A stretch of 64,000 nucleotides of DNA from Hutsoniella sourekii ATCC 700629 (GCF_000518205.1 NZ_JADD01000005.1:1-64000); one strand, 5' to 3'; shown: positions 45,747-55,038, numbered from the stretch's first letter. A program made the numbers and translations. The notes: generated by a model not told the origin, from the sequence alone.

Positions 45747-46751
45747 TTAGCTCCTTTCTTGCCATTTCAAGACGTAGTCACGTATTAGACCGAGTAAGTA
45801 ATTCACTGCCAGGAAGGTAAAGGCTAACAGGATAATGGCCGCATACATCTTGGCGTATTGGGCCCAAGACCGCTGCCAGGTGATATACCAACCAAGTCCG
45901 GCTTCCACCCCTAGCATCTCAGCTACTAATAAAGAGGTGGTCGCTGAAGTCATACCTTGGGTTAAGCCTTGGAAGATATTGGGGCTAGCAGCTGGGACAG
46001 CAATTTTAAAGACGCGATCCTTAGTTGAAGAACCCAAGGTTTGAGCAGCTTCAAAGTAGGCCGGGTCAATATTTTGGATTCCAGTCATAGTAGCCAGGGT
46101 CACGGCATACCAGACTCCTAAGGCAATGATAAAAAGGGCGCCCTTAAATAAAGTAGTAGCTAGGACCATCACAATGGGTAACCAAGTGGTTGTTGGAATA
46201 GGTCCCAAGATATTCATAAAGGGTTGGATCCAATAACGAACTCCCTTGGAATAACCGGCCAAGACCCCCGTAATTAAGCCGAGGCCGACTCCAATAGCAT
46301 AACCGGTCAACAAGAGTTTAACAGAGGCTACCAGTGATTCAGCTAGATAAGCCCGGTCTTCAATCGCTACATTTAAGATATTATCTACCCAGGGGAAGTA
46401 GGGTAGAGCTAAGGTGTTGGTCTTTAAGGTGAGATAGTCATAAATCGTAAATAAAATAAAGACAAGACTGATAAAAGGAGCATAATAACGAACTCTCTTA
46501 AAAACACCTGGTTTTTGGATTCCCTGAAGGAAAAAGATTAAATAACAGCCAATTCCAAGCAATAGAAAAATGCCATAAACATGCGTATTTAGGTTTCGTC
46601 CATAATTCGGAACATAATAATACTCTCCCAAAGCGATCAGGCAAGTGAGGATTGGTAAGCAGGCAATAATCCAATCCACTATTTTTTCTTGGCGTGTTTT
46701 TTCTGTTTGCTCTAGTTCTAATAATAATTCTGGACTTATAGGTTGGGACAT
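45747..46751 (-). CDS. ABC transporter permease (SsuC/TauC-like) with extended N-terminus
   Basis: A 334-aa membrane protein. The C-terminal binding-protein-dependent transport domain (about 130-330) has the coupling EAA-like loop YFEAAQTLGSSTKDRVFKIAVPAASPN, here from about 232. An added N-terminal part with three hydrophobic helices (about 28-115) makes it about 80 residues longer than SsuC. AAAGGAGGG precedes the ATG, 14 bp after cysK. The extra helices may matter for docking of the binding protein (inference). Confidence 0.88.
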   Translation of the reverse strand: MSQPISPELLLELEQTEKTRQEKIVDWIIACLPILTCLIALGEYYYVPNYGRNLNTHVYGIFLLLGIGCYLIFFLQGIQKPGVFKRVRYYAPFISLVFILFTIYDYLTLKTNTLALPYFPWVDNILNVAIEDRAYLAESLVASVKLLLTGYAIGVGLGLITGVLAGYSKGVRYWIQPFMNILGPIPTTTWLPIVMVLATTLFKGALFIIALGVWYAVTLATMTGIQNIDPAYFEAAQTLGSSTKDRVFKIAVPAASPNIFQGLTQGMTSATTSLLVAEMLGVEAGLGWYITWQRSWAQYAKMYAAIILLAFTFLAVNYLLGLIRDYVLKWQERS

Positions 46752-46765
46752 GATCGCCCTCCTTT

Positions 46766-47686
46766 CTATTCGGCAAATAAATCAGTAGACAAATAACGTT
46801 CTCCGTTATCGGCAGCAGTCGTTACTACTTTCTTGCCCGGACCTAAACGACGAGCAACCGTTTGAGCGGCATATAGGTTGGCTCCGGAAGAAGCACCTAA
46901 TAGAAGGCCTTGCTTAGCTAAGAGACGCGTCGTTTGATAGGCTTCTTCATTAGTAACGACAAGGATTTCATCATAAGCAGTCTCGTCTAAAATCTTAGGA
47001 ACAAAGCCGGCTCCCATCCCCGCAATCTTATTTTCACCAGGAACTTGATGACCAGAAATAACGGCAGAGTGAGCTGCTTCAACTAAGAAAATTTGGACTT
47101 GACTATCTTGTTCCTTGAGATATTTACCTACGCCAGAAACGGTTCCTGAAGTTCCGACCCCAGCTACGAAGGCATCCGGAACCCTTTGCAAATCTTCCAC
47201 AATTTCAGGGCCGGTGGTTTGGTAATGAATAGCTGGATTATCTGGATTGTCATGTTGGACCAAAGAAAGATAAGTCGGGTTCTGCTCGAGGAGTTCAAAA
47301 GACTTATCGCGAGCGCCGATTGTTCCTAGCTCCTTAGGTGTTTCAACTATCTGGCCGCCGTAGGCGCGAATTAATTGTTTTCGTTCCTCGGATGAATTCT
47401 CAGGTAAGACAATGATCACTGGATAGCCCTTCCAGGCGGCTACCATGGCTAGACCAATACCAGTGTTGCCCGAGGTTGCTTCGACCAAGGTCATTCCATC
47501 CTTGAGGTCTCCGCGTGCTTCGGCTTGCTCGATCATATTGAGAGCAATTCGGTCTTTGATGGAACCACCAATATTGAACATCTCCAGTTTGACATAGATA
47601 TCTGCCATCTGATCCGGTTGTGGATTAGGGAGGAGATAGAGTGGTGTTTGACCGATAAGGTCACTTAACTTTGTATACAGGGTCAT
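46766..47686 (-). CDS. cysK: Cysteine synthase / PLP-dependent O-acetylserine sulfhydrylase family
   Basis: A 306-aa type II PLP enzyme. The Schiff-base Lys lies in GGSIKDRIA (about 38-46), the Asn loop in EATSGNTGIGLAM (about 68-80), the phosphate loop in GVGTSGTVSGVG (about 170-181), and the Ser in GLLLGASSGAN. It makes cysteine from O-acetylserine and sulfide, although the family also includes cystathionine beta-synthases. It is the first gene behind a T-box leader and is cotranscribed with an ABC importer. The common NPGGSVKDR is NIGGSIKDR here. A Met-type leader would favour a role toward methionine (inference). Confidence 0.9.
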   Translation of the reverse strand: MTLYTKLSDLIGQTPLYLLPNPQPDQMADIYVKLEMFNIGGSIKDRIALNMIEQAEARGDLKDGMTLVEATSGNTGIGLAMVAAWKGYPVIIVLPENSSEERKQLIRAYGGQIVETPKELGTIGARDKSFELLEQNPTYLSLVQHDNPDNPAIHYQTTGPEIVEDLQRVPDAFVAGVGTSGTVSGVGKYLKEQDSQVQIFLVEAAHSAVISGHQVPGENKIAGMGAGFVPKILDETAYDEILVVTNEEAYQTTRLLAKQGLLLGASSGANLYAAQTVARRLGPGKKVVTTAADNGERYLSTDLFAE

Positions 47687-47719
47687 ATCACTGCTCCTTT
47701 AACTACACTTATTACCATA

Positions 47720-48000
47720 ATAAAAAAGAGCCGTCCCTGAAGCATTTGCTTACAAGGACGACTTCTGCCGTGGTACCACCTATTTTTATAGGCAACTTGT
47801 GCCTATCTCTTACCATTCGCTGAAATCTACGAATGAATATCAAGCGATAACGGGACCACCGAGTAGAGTTCATTATCAAGGATAACTGGCTCCACCTAAT
47901 ATAAAAAGGCCATCTTCAATATTCATATCTTGTTCGCTTCCACCTTCACGAACTCTCTGGTAAGATTTTGAATATCTACTCTTCTTTTCTTATTTTAAAT
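47720..48000 (-). ncRNA. T-box riboswitch leader of the cysK-ABC operon, probably tRNA-Met specific
   Basis: Fills most of the 383-bp gap between cysK and malQ. The minus strand shows the AGAGAG bulge of stem I (near 47955), the T-box AGGTGGTACCACGG (complement of 47767-47780) and a terminator GTCGTCCTTG...CAGGGACGGC plus TTTTTT (47721-47762). Candidate specifiers in stem I read AUG followed by A (AAGAU-AUG-A). The bulge UGGU would pair with a discriminator A, as in tRNA-Met, and not with U as in tRNA-Cys. The presence of a T-box is firm; the amino acid is less so. Confidence 0.88.
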
Positions 48001-48012
48001 TATGGTAAGAGA

Positions 48013-48041
48013 ATTATAAGTAAACATTCATTTAAAGTCAA
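48013..48041 (-). promoter_or_regulatory. Promoter of the cysK T-box operon
   Basis: Minus-strand TTGACT and TATAAT separated by 17 bp. Confidence 0.8.
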
Positions 48042-48069
48042 CTAATTCAAACAAAGATTTGAAAGTTTT

Positions 48070-49590
48070 TTAAAAGGAACTGTCTTCGTCACTTAAGTTT
48101 GACTCTGGTGCACGGTGGTAAACTTCGGTCCATTGGCGGAGTTTCTCCACAATATCGGGCCGTAAAGCCTGGTCTGACATCCGCCACTGCCAGTTGCCAC
48201 CCAAAATGCCCGGTCGGTTCATTTGAGCTTCATTGCCTAAGTTCAGTAAATCTTGCATGGTATAGATGGCCGTATCGGCAACGCTCGCTGCAATTGTTCG
48301 GTTCAGACAATCAGGGATGGTTTCTCCAGGGCGTCGGTTGACATAGAGGTCTAGGTAATCACGTTCCTCTTGAGTACTGGATTCGGTGTACCAGCCCAGG
48401 GCGGTCATATTATCGTGGGTTCCAACATAGGCGACGGCATTTTGTTCGTAGTTATGAGGAAGATCTGGGTTATCTCCCTTACCACTGAATCCAAACTGTA
48501 AGACCCGCATACCAGGGTAGCCACTGGCTTGTCGCATCTCAACAACTTCCTCCGTTATGAAGCCTAAGTCCTCGGCAATAATAGCGATATCTCCCAGTTC
48601 CTCTTGAATAGCTTCAAAAAATGCTATACCTGGACCTTGAACCCATTTGCCAAAGCTGGCGTCAGGTGATCCGTATGGAATTTCCCAATAGGATTCAAAG
48701 CCACGGAAGTGATCAAAGCGGACGATATCGTATAAATGGAAACTCTCTCTTAGACGCCAGAACCACCATTGATAACCATCTTCTTTCATCTGTTGCCAGT
48801 CATAGATAGGATTGCCCCAATATTGGCCTAGAGGTCCCAAGTCATCAGGTGGGCAACCGGCCACAGTCAGGGGCTCATTTACTTCATTGACCTTGAACAA
48901 ATGCGGACTGGTCCACATTTCCACGCTATCTCGTGCAACGTAGATCGGTAGGTCTCCAATGATTTCGATTCCTTTATCGTTGGCGTATTGTTTCAGCGTC
49001 TGCCATTGCTGGTAGAAGAAGAATTGGGTGACCCGGTAATAATTTAATCGGTCAGCTAATTCTTGACGGTAGTAAGCAAGGGCTTCAGGTTTTCTTAAGC
49101 GAATCGATTCTTCCCATTCATACCATGGAGCTAGCTCAAACTTTTCTTTAATAGCCATATATTCGGCAAAGGGTTCCAACCAGTCCGCATGAACTTGAAT
49201 AAAGGTTTGGTAACTATGTGTGTTCCCAGCTTCGAGGAATCGGTCTACCGCCTTCTGAAGTAGGGCGGGCCTTTGCTTGAAGACAGTTCCATAATCAACG
49301 GCCTCTGGGTTGGATCCAAAGTTGAGTTCTTCATAATCTTGACTGGAAAGGAGGCCTTCTTGAGTGAGAAGCTCCAAGTCAATAAAGTGGCTATTACCGG
49401 CAAAAGCAGAAAAGGACTGATAGGGCGAGTCGCCATAGCTAGTTGTGGTCAGAGGAAGAATCTGCCAGTAAGATTGCTTGGCTTCAACTAGAAAGTCGAC
49501 AAATTGGTAGGCTGATTGGCCAAAAGAACCAATGCCAAAAGAATTGGGTAAAGAAAAAATAGGTAATAAAACTCCGCTCGCTCGTTTCAT
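48070..49590 (-). CDS. malQ: 4-alpha-glucanotransferase
   Basis: Transfers maltodextrin units (GH77 amylomaltase) in glycogen or maltose metabolism. Motifs are RASGVLLPIFSLPN (3-16), QILPLTTTSYGDSPYQSFSAF (shortened; about 41-60), GDLPIYVARDSVEMW (about 217-231), VRFDHFRGFESYWEIP with the nucleophile Asp (about 296), IAEDLGFIT with the acid Glu (about 345), and GTHDNMT (about 393). 506 aa, normal. No other mal gene is adjacent. A perfect cre match overlaps its promoter, implying glucose repression by CcpA. Confidence 0.96.
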   Translation of the reverse strand: MKRASGVLLPIFSLPNSFGIGSFGQSAYQFVDFLVEAKQSYWQILPLTTTSYGDSPYQSFSAFAGNSHFIDLELLTQEGLLSSQDYEELNFGSNPEAVDYGTVFKQRPALLQKAVDRFLEAGNTHSYQTFIQVHADWLEPFAEYMAIKEKFELAPWYEWEESIRLRKPEALAYYRQELADRLNYYRVTQFFFYQQWQTLKQYANDKGIEIIGDLPIYVARDSVEMWTSPHLFKVNEVNEPLTVAGCPPDDLGPLGQYWGNPIYDWQQMKEDGYQWWFWRLRESFHLYDIVRFDHFRGFESYWEIPYGSPDASFGKWVQGPGIAFFEAIQEELGDIAIIAEDLGFITEEVVEMRQASGYPGMRVLQFGFSGKGDNPDLPHNYEQNAVAYVGTHDNMTALGWYTESSTQEERDYLDLYVNRRPGETIPDCLNRTIAASVADTAIYTMQDLLNLGNEAQMNRPGILGGNWQWRMSDQALRPDIVEKLRQWTEVYHRAPESNLSDEDSSF

Positions 49591-49645
49591 GGTTGGTCTC
49601 CGTTCTTTGTTTATCTGCTTATATATTATAATTTGTTAAATCAGA

Positions 49646-49660
49646 ATGCAAACGTTCTCT
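49646..49660 (-). promoter_or_regulatory. Perfect cre (CcpA site) upstream of malQ
   Basis: ATGCAAACGTTCTCT satisfies WTGNAANCGNWNNCW at every defined position. It lies about 55 bp before the malQ start and covers the likely -35, with TATAAT at about 49624-49631 on the minus strand. Confidence 0.65.
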
Positions 49661-49796
49661 TAGTTAAAGTGTCATTCAGGCAATCAAATGAACCGTTCAG
49701 GAATTAATTCACAGAAGAGTGGCTAAGCTATGTTATATTAGGAGTAACAGTAGCTCTAATTGATGATTTGAAATAGATACCATAGGAGGTTGCTAA

Positions 49797-51620
49797 GTGA
49801 AGAAGACAAAATTTTTATTGGTAATGAGTTTATCAACCTTGACTCTTATCACGCCCGTAATAAAGATGGTAAAATCAACTATTTATGCAGAAGAAGCTTC
49901 GACTTCAGTGGATGTAGAACAGACAGATGTGCAGTCTGTTCAGGATTCAAAGCAATTAGGGAGGGTAACTTTCCAACGACCTGATGCTTTCTTTACTCAA
50001 GTTGAATTGGACTTAGCCAATAATAGCTTAACTGTCTTCTATGAAGGTGGTAAACATAGTGAACTAGGCTCTATTGGTAATGAACCAGCCAGTATCAAGG
50101 TATTGGAAGTCGACGGCACGAGTAAGGAGATTGAGGTCTCCTCTTATTTCCAAGTAGAGGCCTTGGGAAGAGCCCATAATTCTCTAGATGGTCAGAAGTT
50201 CTATGTATATTATGATGAAGAAGATAATTTAAAACTAGCCGCCTATAATAAGGAGGCTGAAGCTCTTGAACCAGATCTAAGGGATCATTATATTGAATAC
50301 GATTTAATAGGAGATAATCCAAGCCTTGAGACTCCAGATCAAGCTGATATCCCAGAAGCCCAATCGGCTAATCATGAAGATACTGAATCAAGGGGTGACA
50401 TTCTATTACCTAAGCCTGTTCAGCCTGGTGAAACTGGAGTGGGTGTTGACGCTCAGCCATTTGAATTACTCGGCCAAACTTATAACGAAAACTGGCAAAC
50501 CATTTTGTTCGAAGAACTGGCAGCTGAATTACCAGAAGCTATTCAAAGCGAAGAGGAATGGCGTCAACTGAGACCGGAATTAGACGTATCTATCTCTCCT
50601 TTTATTCATGCCTTTTATGATCATTTATACCAGCTAGATTTCCAGGATCAATTTGGCTGGCAAGCGAATAAAATTTATGGACATACCTACTTGTTGGAAG
50701 ACTACTATGCCTTAACACCGGAAGATCGCACAGCCTTGAATCAATTGCGGGTTATCATCTACTATGGAACCCTACTGGCAGAAAGACAAGAAGGACAAGG
50801 GCGTAAAGGAGACCAGACCGTACTTGAAGATTGGCAAGAGATCTTTAAGCAAGGTATGAATTTAGTTCAATCGAGTGAAGAAAGTTTCTACGCAATTCAG
50901 TCCATTGAATTAGCAGAAGGAATTTCTAAATTTTCTCATCTCTTTGAAGCGGGCGAAATTGAAGCCTATCCCAACTATTATATCTTCTTTGTCAGAGATT
51001 TGTCGATTCCATTTGTTACAGAGTATCCTTGCTACGCTGTGGATAAAGAGACAGGAGCTGTAGGATACGTCCCTCTAGGTAACCAAGAAGCCATCGAACC
51101 CATAGGTGAATCTTTCTCACTAGCAGATTACTATAATGTTTGGGTGGGGGATGAAGAAGCGACGAATCAGGATGAATTAACTGGAGTAAATGAGACATCT
51201 GCTGATATACAAGAGCTCGCTCCTCAGACTGGACAGATGGTCTTTGATGATCTCACTCAAGGAGTCAATGCCCCTAATCAAATTATTCTTAATTTTGATG
51301 AGGGACGGGTTGATCTGGTGAACACCATTATGAATTCTCAAATGTCCTTTGAATTTTCAGGATTTGAAGATTTTGGTGATCAGGCGATTGAATTCTTCCC
51401 GATTGACGGGGCTCCCTTGGAAACAATGACTGTAACGCTTAACCAAGGTTTTCGCTTAGGAAATAATCTAGGTGACGCGTCTGGCGACCGTTACCTTGAT
51501 GACGAATTCTTACTCTATGCGAATGATCAAGGAGAAATATCTTTGATTGCCTATAACTATGCAGGCAATGTTCCTGGAGGAATGGAAAATGTTCGAACAG
51601 AGTATGTGTTAGTGAATTAA
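49797..51620 (+). CDS. Unknown large secreted protein with duplicated beta-rich domain and a paralogous central domain
   Basis: I do not recognise this 607-aa protein. A signal peptide (about 1-31, ending near IYA) is followed by an acidic, low-Lys sequence. Region about 54-171 and region about 478-606 look like diverged copies of one beta-rich domain; both end in a (F/L)xxYxxxx(E/N)xxLxAYN pattern and a final EY-L. A central domain (about 262-445) resembles the 306-aa protein at 60555-61475, sharing IYxHTxLLxDxYxLTxxD and LRVxxY. No membrane anchor, LPxTG or catalytic motif was seen, so it is probably released or held non-covalently. The start is GTG with AGGAGG 7 bp upstream. Confidence 0.75.
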   Translation: MKKTKFLLVMSLSTLTLITPVIKMVKSTIYAEEASTSVDVEQTDVQSVQDSKQLGRVTFQRPDAFFTQVELDLANNSLTVFYEGGKHSELGSIGNEPASIKVLEVDGTSKEIEVSSYFQVEALGRAHNSLDGQKFYVYYDEEDNLKLAAYNKEAEALEPDLRDHYIEYDLIGDNPSLETPDQADIPEAQSANHEDTESRGDILLPKPVQPGETGVGVDAQPFELLGQTYNENWQTILFEELAAELPEAIQSEEEWRQLRPELDVSISPFIHAFYDHLYQLDFQDQFGWQANKIYGHTYLLEDYYALTPEDRTALNQLRVIIYYGTLLAERQEGQGRKGDQTVLEDWQEIFKQGMNLVQSSEESFYAIQSIELAEGISKFSHLFEAGEIEAYPNYYIFFVRDLSIPFVTEYPCYAVDKETGAVGYVPLGNQEAIEPIGESFSLADYYNVWVGDEEATNQDELTGVNETSADIQELAPQTGQMVFDDLTQGVNAPNQIILNFDEGRVDLVNTIMNSQMSFEFSGFEDFGDQAIEFFPIDGAPLETMTVTLNQGFRLGNNLGDASGDRYLDDEFLLYANDQGEISLIAYNYAGNVPGGMENVRTEYVLVN

Positions 51621-51642
51621 ATCAGTCTAAAACCTTTTTAGA

Positions 51643-51690
51643 AAATGAAATTCCGGATCATATGTTTTGATCCGGAATTTCATTTTTTTA
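51643..51690. terminator. Strong bidirectional terminator
   Basis: An 18-bp stem AAATGAAATTCCGGATCA/TGATCCGGAATTTCATTT followed by TTTTTT on plus. Its plus-strand end overlaps the ktrA stop codon. Confidence 0.9.
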
Positions 51691-52356
51691 TTTTAGTAAG
51701 TTTAAATAATCATAACGCTCAAAGGTATGGGAGGTAGCAATGGCTACAATGAGGATATCAGCTTCTAGGGGTTCGCCGACCACTAAAGTTTCCATGGGCT
51801 CACCTTTTTCTTGGCGAATGCCAACTAAGTTGATATCGTATTTTCGACGTAAATCCAATTCTTGTAATGTCTTACCTACCCATTCTTTGGGAATACTGAA
51901 TTCGACAACAGAAGTATCATCATCTAACCTCAGTACTTCTTCGATATGGTTGCGCATAATTTTAGTGGCTAATCTAAAGCCCGAGTCTCTTTCAGGAGCA
52001 ATGACTGTGGTTACCCCCACCTCATACATCACTTCCTCAAAGATAGGACTACGCGCCTTGGCTACAATTTGAGGAACCTTTAACTTTTTGCATTGCATAA
52101 TCGCTAAGACAGAGCTTTCTAAGTTGCTACCTGTAGCTATAACTACGATATCGCAATTTTGAATTCCGACATGTTCAAGCAGTTGAATATCAGTAAAGTC
52201 CCCTACGGAAGCCGAGGTGACAAAATTAGCAACTTGGTTGACGTTTTCGCTTTTGAAATCAATGGCAATCACCTCATGGCCGTAACGGCTGAGTTCTTCT
52301 GCGACCGTTCGACCGAAGATACCCAGACCTAAGACACCGACTATTTTAGTGTTCAT
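51688..52356 (-). CDS. ktrA: Potassium uptake regulatory subunit KtrA/TrkA (RCK protein)
   Basis: A 222-aa cytosolic ring-forming subunit that gates KtrB. The RCK_N Rossmann domain starts VGVLGLGIFGRTVAEELS (G-x-G-x-x-G), followed by VIAIDF, and the RCK_C domain spans about 140-222. It binds ATP/ADP and, in Firmicutes, c-di-AMP at the C-domain (family knowledge). AAAGGAT lies before the ATG, 20 bp after ktrB. Confidence 0.94.
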   Translation of the reverse strand: MNTKIVGVLGLGIFGRTVAEELSRYGHEVIAIDFKSENVNQVANFVTSASVGDFTDIQLLEHVGIQNCDIVVIATGSNLESSVLAIMQCKKLKVPQIVAKARSPIFEEVMYEVGVTTVIAPERDSGFRLATKIMRNHIEEVLRLDDDTSVVEFSIPKEWVGKTLQELDLRRKYDINLVGIRQEKGEPMETLVVGEPLEADILIVAIATSHTFERYDYLNLLK

Positions 52357-52376
52357 CTTCTTATCCTTTCTTAAGC

Positions 52377-53744
52377 TTAACCAATATAGATATTGGCTTC
52401 TGCGTAGTGAACCTCGTTACTTTTATGGTAGAGCACGCTCATTAAGAGAGTAATCGGTCCGACACGACCGGCTATCATTAGAATCATTAAGACTAAATGG
52501 CCGAAGGTACTTAATCGAGCAGTTAGATTCAAGGAAATACCGGCTGTACCAAGGGCATTCACTACTTCAAACATTAGATCTAAGGCAGCTACATGGGTTT
52601 GCGTCAAGAGCAGGAGAGAGTAACCACCGATAAACATCATAGTAAAGAAGAGGACGATCACTAGAGCCCGCTTTTGAATAACGGAAGAAATCGTTCTCCT
52701 GCGAATGATGACGTGGGAATAATTAAGTAGCTCGGAGCGGAAAGTTAGATACAAGACAGCAGCGGTTGTAACCTTTAATCCTCCGGCAGTCCCCCCGGGA
52801 CCAGCCCCAATGAGTGTATGCACCATAGAGACAAACTTAGTGATAGGTTTTAGGTCATAGTAATTAACCGTTACATAGCCAGCGGTCCGCATATTGACCG
52901 AGGCAAAGAAACTATTTAGTAATTGATGAGGAAATGATAAGGTACCAATACTATAGATATTTCTGGACTCCACCGCCCAGACGAGTAGTGTCCCAGTTGT
53001 TAAGAGAATAACCGTCATCTTCAGGACTACATGGGTATGAATACTCATATTGCGGAAGGCTAGGCGTAAGGAGTAAGGCCGGTGACTTCGGTACTGCTTG
53101 AAGCGTTCATAAATTTCAAACCAAACGGCAAAACCTAGCCCACCTGCAATAACGAGAGCGCTAATAGTCAATAGAACCAAGGGGTTTTCTTGAAAGACTT
53201 CCAGGTTTTTCCCGGGAAAGTTTTGAAAGCCGGCATTGGAAAAGGCTGAAACAGCAGTGAAAATTGCATTGAAACTACCCTGCTTCCAGCCCCAACGAGG
53301 AATGAAATCCAGCATCAATATTAAGGCGCCGAGTAATTCCATTGATAAGGTAAATCGATAAATAGTCAAGAGAAAACCGGTGAAATCTTCAGAAGTGTCT
53401 CGGTTAAAGGATTCTAGAAGCATATGTTGTTCAGTGAGGGTAATTCTTTTTCTTAAGTAGTAAAGCCCCACGTTTAGGAGGGTAATAATGCCTAGACCAC
53501 CAATTTGAATCAAGATCAAAGCCAGGATTTGCCCATAAATATTATAAGTCTCGTAAATCGAAACAGTAGCAAGCCCTGAGACACAGACAAGTGAGGTGGC
53601 AGTAATCAGGTGGTCAAAATAAGTCGCATCATTGGGTACTTGTAGAATGGGTAAGTTTAACAGGAAACTTCCAATCAAAGCAAGTAGGACGAAACTGCCG
53701 GTTATTTTAAGGGCGGTGTGTCCTTTAAAACGATCATTTGACAC
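52377..53744 (-). CDS. ktrB: Potassium transporter membrane subunit KtrB/TrkH
   Basis: About 455 aa with four M1-P-M2 repeats. Selectivity-filter Gly residues can be seen, for example in TSLVCVSGLATVS, SAFSNAGFQNF, GAGPGGTAGGLKVTT and NALGTAGISLN. The start is taken as GTG at 53744 (VSNDRFKG), since AAGGAGG lies 7 bp upstream; an ATG at 53774 would add ten unlikely residues. It forms an operon with ktrA. No c-di-AMP riboswitch was recognised in the short upstream gap. Confidence 0.93.
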   Translation of the reverse strand: MSNDRFKGHTALKITGSFVLLALIGSFLLNLPILQVPNDATYFDHLITATSLVCVSGLATVSIYETYNIYGQILALILIQIGGLGIITLLNVGLYYLRKRITLTEQHMLLESFNRDTSEDFTGFLLTIYRFTLSMELLGALILMLDFIPRWGWKQGSFNAIFTAVSAFSNAGFQNFPGKNLEVFQENPLVLLTISALVIAGGLGFAVWFEIYERFKQYRSHRPYSLRLAFRNMSIHTHVVLKMTVILLTTGTLLVWAVESRNIYSIGTLSFPHQLLNSFFASVNMRTAGYVTVNYYDLKPITKFVSMVHTLIGAGPGGTAGGLKVTTAAVLYLTFRSELLNYSHVIIRRRTISSVIQKRALVIVLFFTMMFIGGYSLLLLTQTHVAALDLMFEVVNALGTAGISLNLTARLSTFGHLVLMILMIAGRVGPITLLMSVLYHKSNEVHYAEANIYIG

Positions 53745-53832
53745 AAGGCATCCTCCTTCTAGTTTAAACTCCATTTAGTTTAACATATAATAGATGGAGA
53801 TGTGATAGAATTTATCAAGAATGGAGGATCAA

Positions 53833-54312
53833 ATGAATATCGAAATAATTACTGTAGGCAAGCTCAAAGAAAAGTATTTAAAGCAAGGAATCGCCGAATA
53901 TATCAAGCGGTTAGGTGCCTATGCCAAGGTTAAGATCATTGAGGTGGCTGATGAAGCTACCGCTGAAAATATGAGTCCAGCTGAAGAAGCCATCGTTCTT
54001 GAAAAAGAAGGGGAACGTATCCTAGCTAAATTAGCCCCCGACCGTAAAGTGATTGTATTAGCCATTGAGGGCAAGCTCATTAGCTCGGAGGATCTTGCCA
54101 GCCAATTAGATCGTTATGCAACTTATGGCGACAGCAAGGTAACCTTTGTTATTGGGGGATCTTTGGGGCTTAGCCAAGCCGTCAAAGACCGCGCTGATGC
54201 ATCCGTATCAATGGGAAGAATCACCTTACCTCATCAATTGATGCGCCTCGTTCTGGTAGAACAAATCTATCGTGCCTTTCGCATTATTAACGGACATGCT
54301 TATCATAAGTAA
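53833..54312 (+). CDS. rlmH: 23S rRNA (pseudouridine1915-N3)-methyltransferase
   Basis: A SPOUT-fold, homodimeric SAM enzyme, 159 aa from the ATG at 53833, exactly the usual length. GGAGG lies just upstream; the ATG at 53821 would precede that site. Family markers are [16 protein letters not shown], the SAM knot FVIGGSLGL (about 103-111) and the C-terminal [20 protein letters not shown] (about 134-153) plus YHK end. Confidence 0.97.
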   Translation: MNIEIITVGKLKEKYLKQGIAEYIKRLGAYAKVKIIEVADEATAENMSPAEEAIVLEKEGERILAKLAPDRKVIVLAIEGKLISSEDLASQLDRYATYGDSKVTFVIGGSLGLSQAVKDRADASVSMGRITLPHQLMRLVLVEQIYRAFRIINGHAYHK

Positions 54313-54320
54313 AGAATGAG

Positions 54321-54875
54321 CTAGAAGCTACTATTATCCTCCATCAAAAAGAGTAATTCCTCTGGAGTAGAAGTTCTTCCCATCACTTGATTACGGTGTG
54401 GGTAGCGACCGAAGCGGTCAATGATTTGCTTGTGGGATTGTTCGTATTTGAGACCTTCTTCACCCCCATATTTCTTAAATAAGTCTAGGGCTTCCTGGTG
54501 AATATCAGGTGATTCACTGTGCATAAAGGGCATAATGGCAAAGTGTTGTTCTTCTTGGCTTAAATCCTTGAATTCAACTTGGCTTAATAACTCCTGGCTG
54601 AGAATTAGGGCCATGCCATCTTGGCTGTAACTAAAGTGTGAACCCCGCATTAAATTTCTTGAAAATTGATCAAGGACAATGATTTCTGCCAAACGGCCTC
54701 GAACATCCTTCCGCCAATCACTCAGCAAGCCTTGACAGGCAGCAAGCCAAGTCTGGCCAAACTGTTCATGGATTAGCCGATCAAAATCTGGATCTTTTTG
54801 GAAACGTTTATCAGCGTTATCAGGATTAAACCAAAAATTTAGAACCTCTTGATAGGTAACTTGTGACTGTGTCAT
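54321..54875 (-). CDS. DUF924 family protein
   Basis: A 184-aa soluble helical protein. EVLNFWFNPDN near the start, the LDQFSRN motif (about 66-72) and YPHRN near the end (about 158-162) define DUF924, a TPR-like family without known activity. The ATG at 54875 (MTQSQV) follows AAAAGGAG; the in-frame ATG at 54917 adds 14 residues without support. Monocistronic, converging on rlmH. Confidence 0.88.
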   Translation of the reverse strand: MTQSQVTYQEVLNFWFNPDNADKRFQKDPDFDRLIHEQFGQTWLAACQGLLSDWRKDVRGRLAEIIVLDQFSRNLMRGSHFSYSQDGMALILSQELLSQVEFKDLSQEEQHFAIMPFMHSESPDIHQEALDLFKKYGGEEGLKYEQSHKQIIDRFGRYPHRNQVMGRTSTPEELLFLMEDNSSF

Positions 54876-54984
54876 TTGAATCGACTCCTTTTGTATATGT
54901 TTACTGTAGAATATCATGCGGGCTTAATTATTAGCAAATAAGTTGAATATTACTTTACTTACTTTTGAACCTTATTGTTGACAA

Positions 54985-55013
54985 TTGATAATGGATTAAA
55001 ATAGCTATATAAT
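54985..55013 (+). promoter_or_regulatory. Promoter of the LURP-one / lepB unit
   Basis: TTGATA and TATAAT with a 17-bp spacer, 25 bp before the start codon. Confidence 0.75.
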
Positions 55014-55038
55014 TAGACAAAGTAGAGAGGTGAATAAG

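Noticed and set aside
47720..48000. The cysK T-box as a tRNA-Cys sensor
   Set aside because: No UGC or UGU stands in a suitable stem I position, and the UGGU bulge would pair with discriminator A, whereas tRNA-Cys has U.
53745..53832. c-di-AMP riboswitch before ktrB
   Set aside because: The gap between the ktrB start and rlmH is under 90 bp, too short for a ydaO-type aptamer, and shows none of its motifs.
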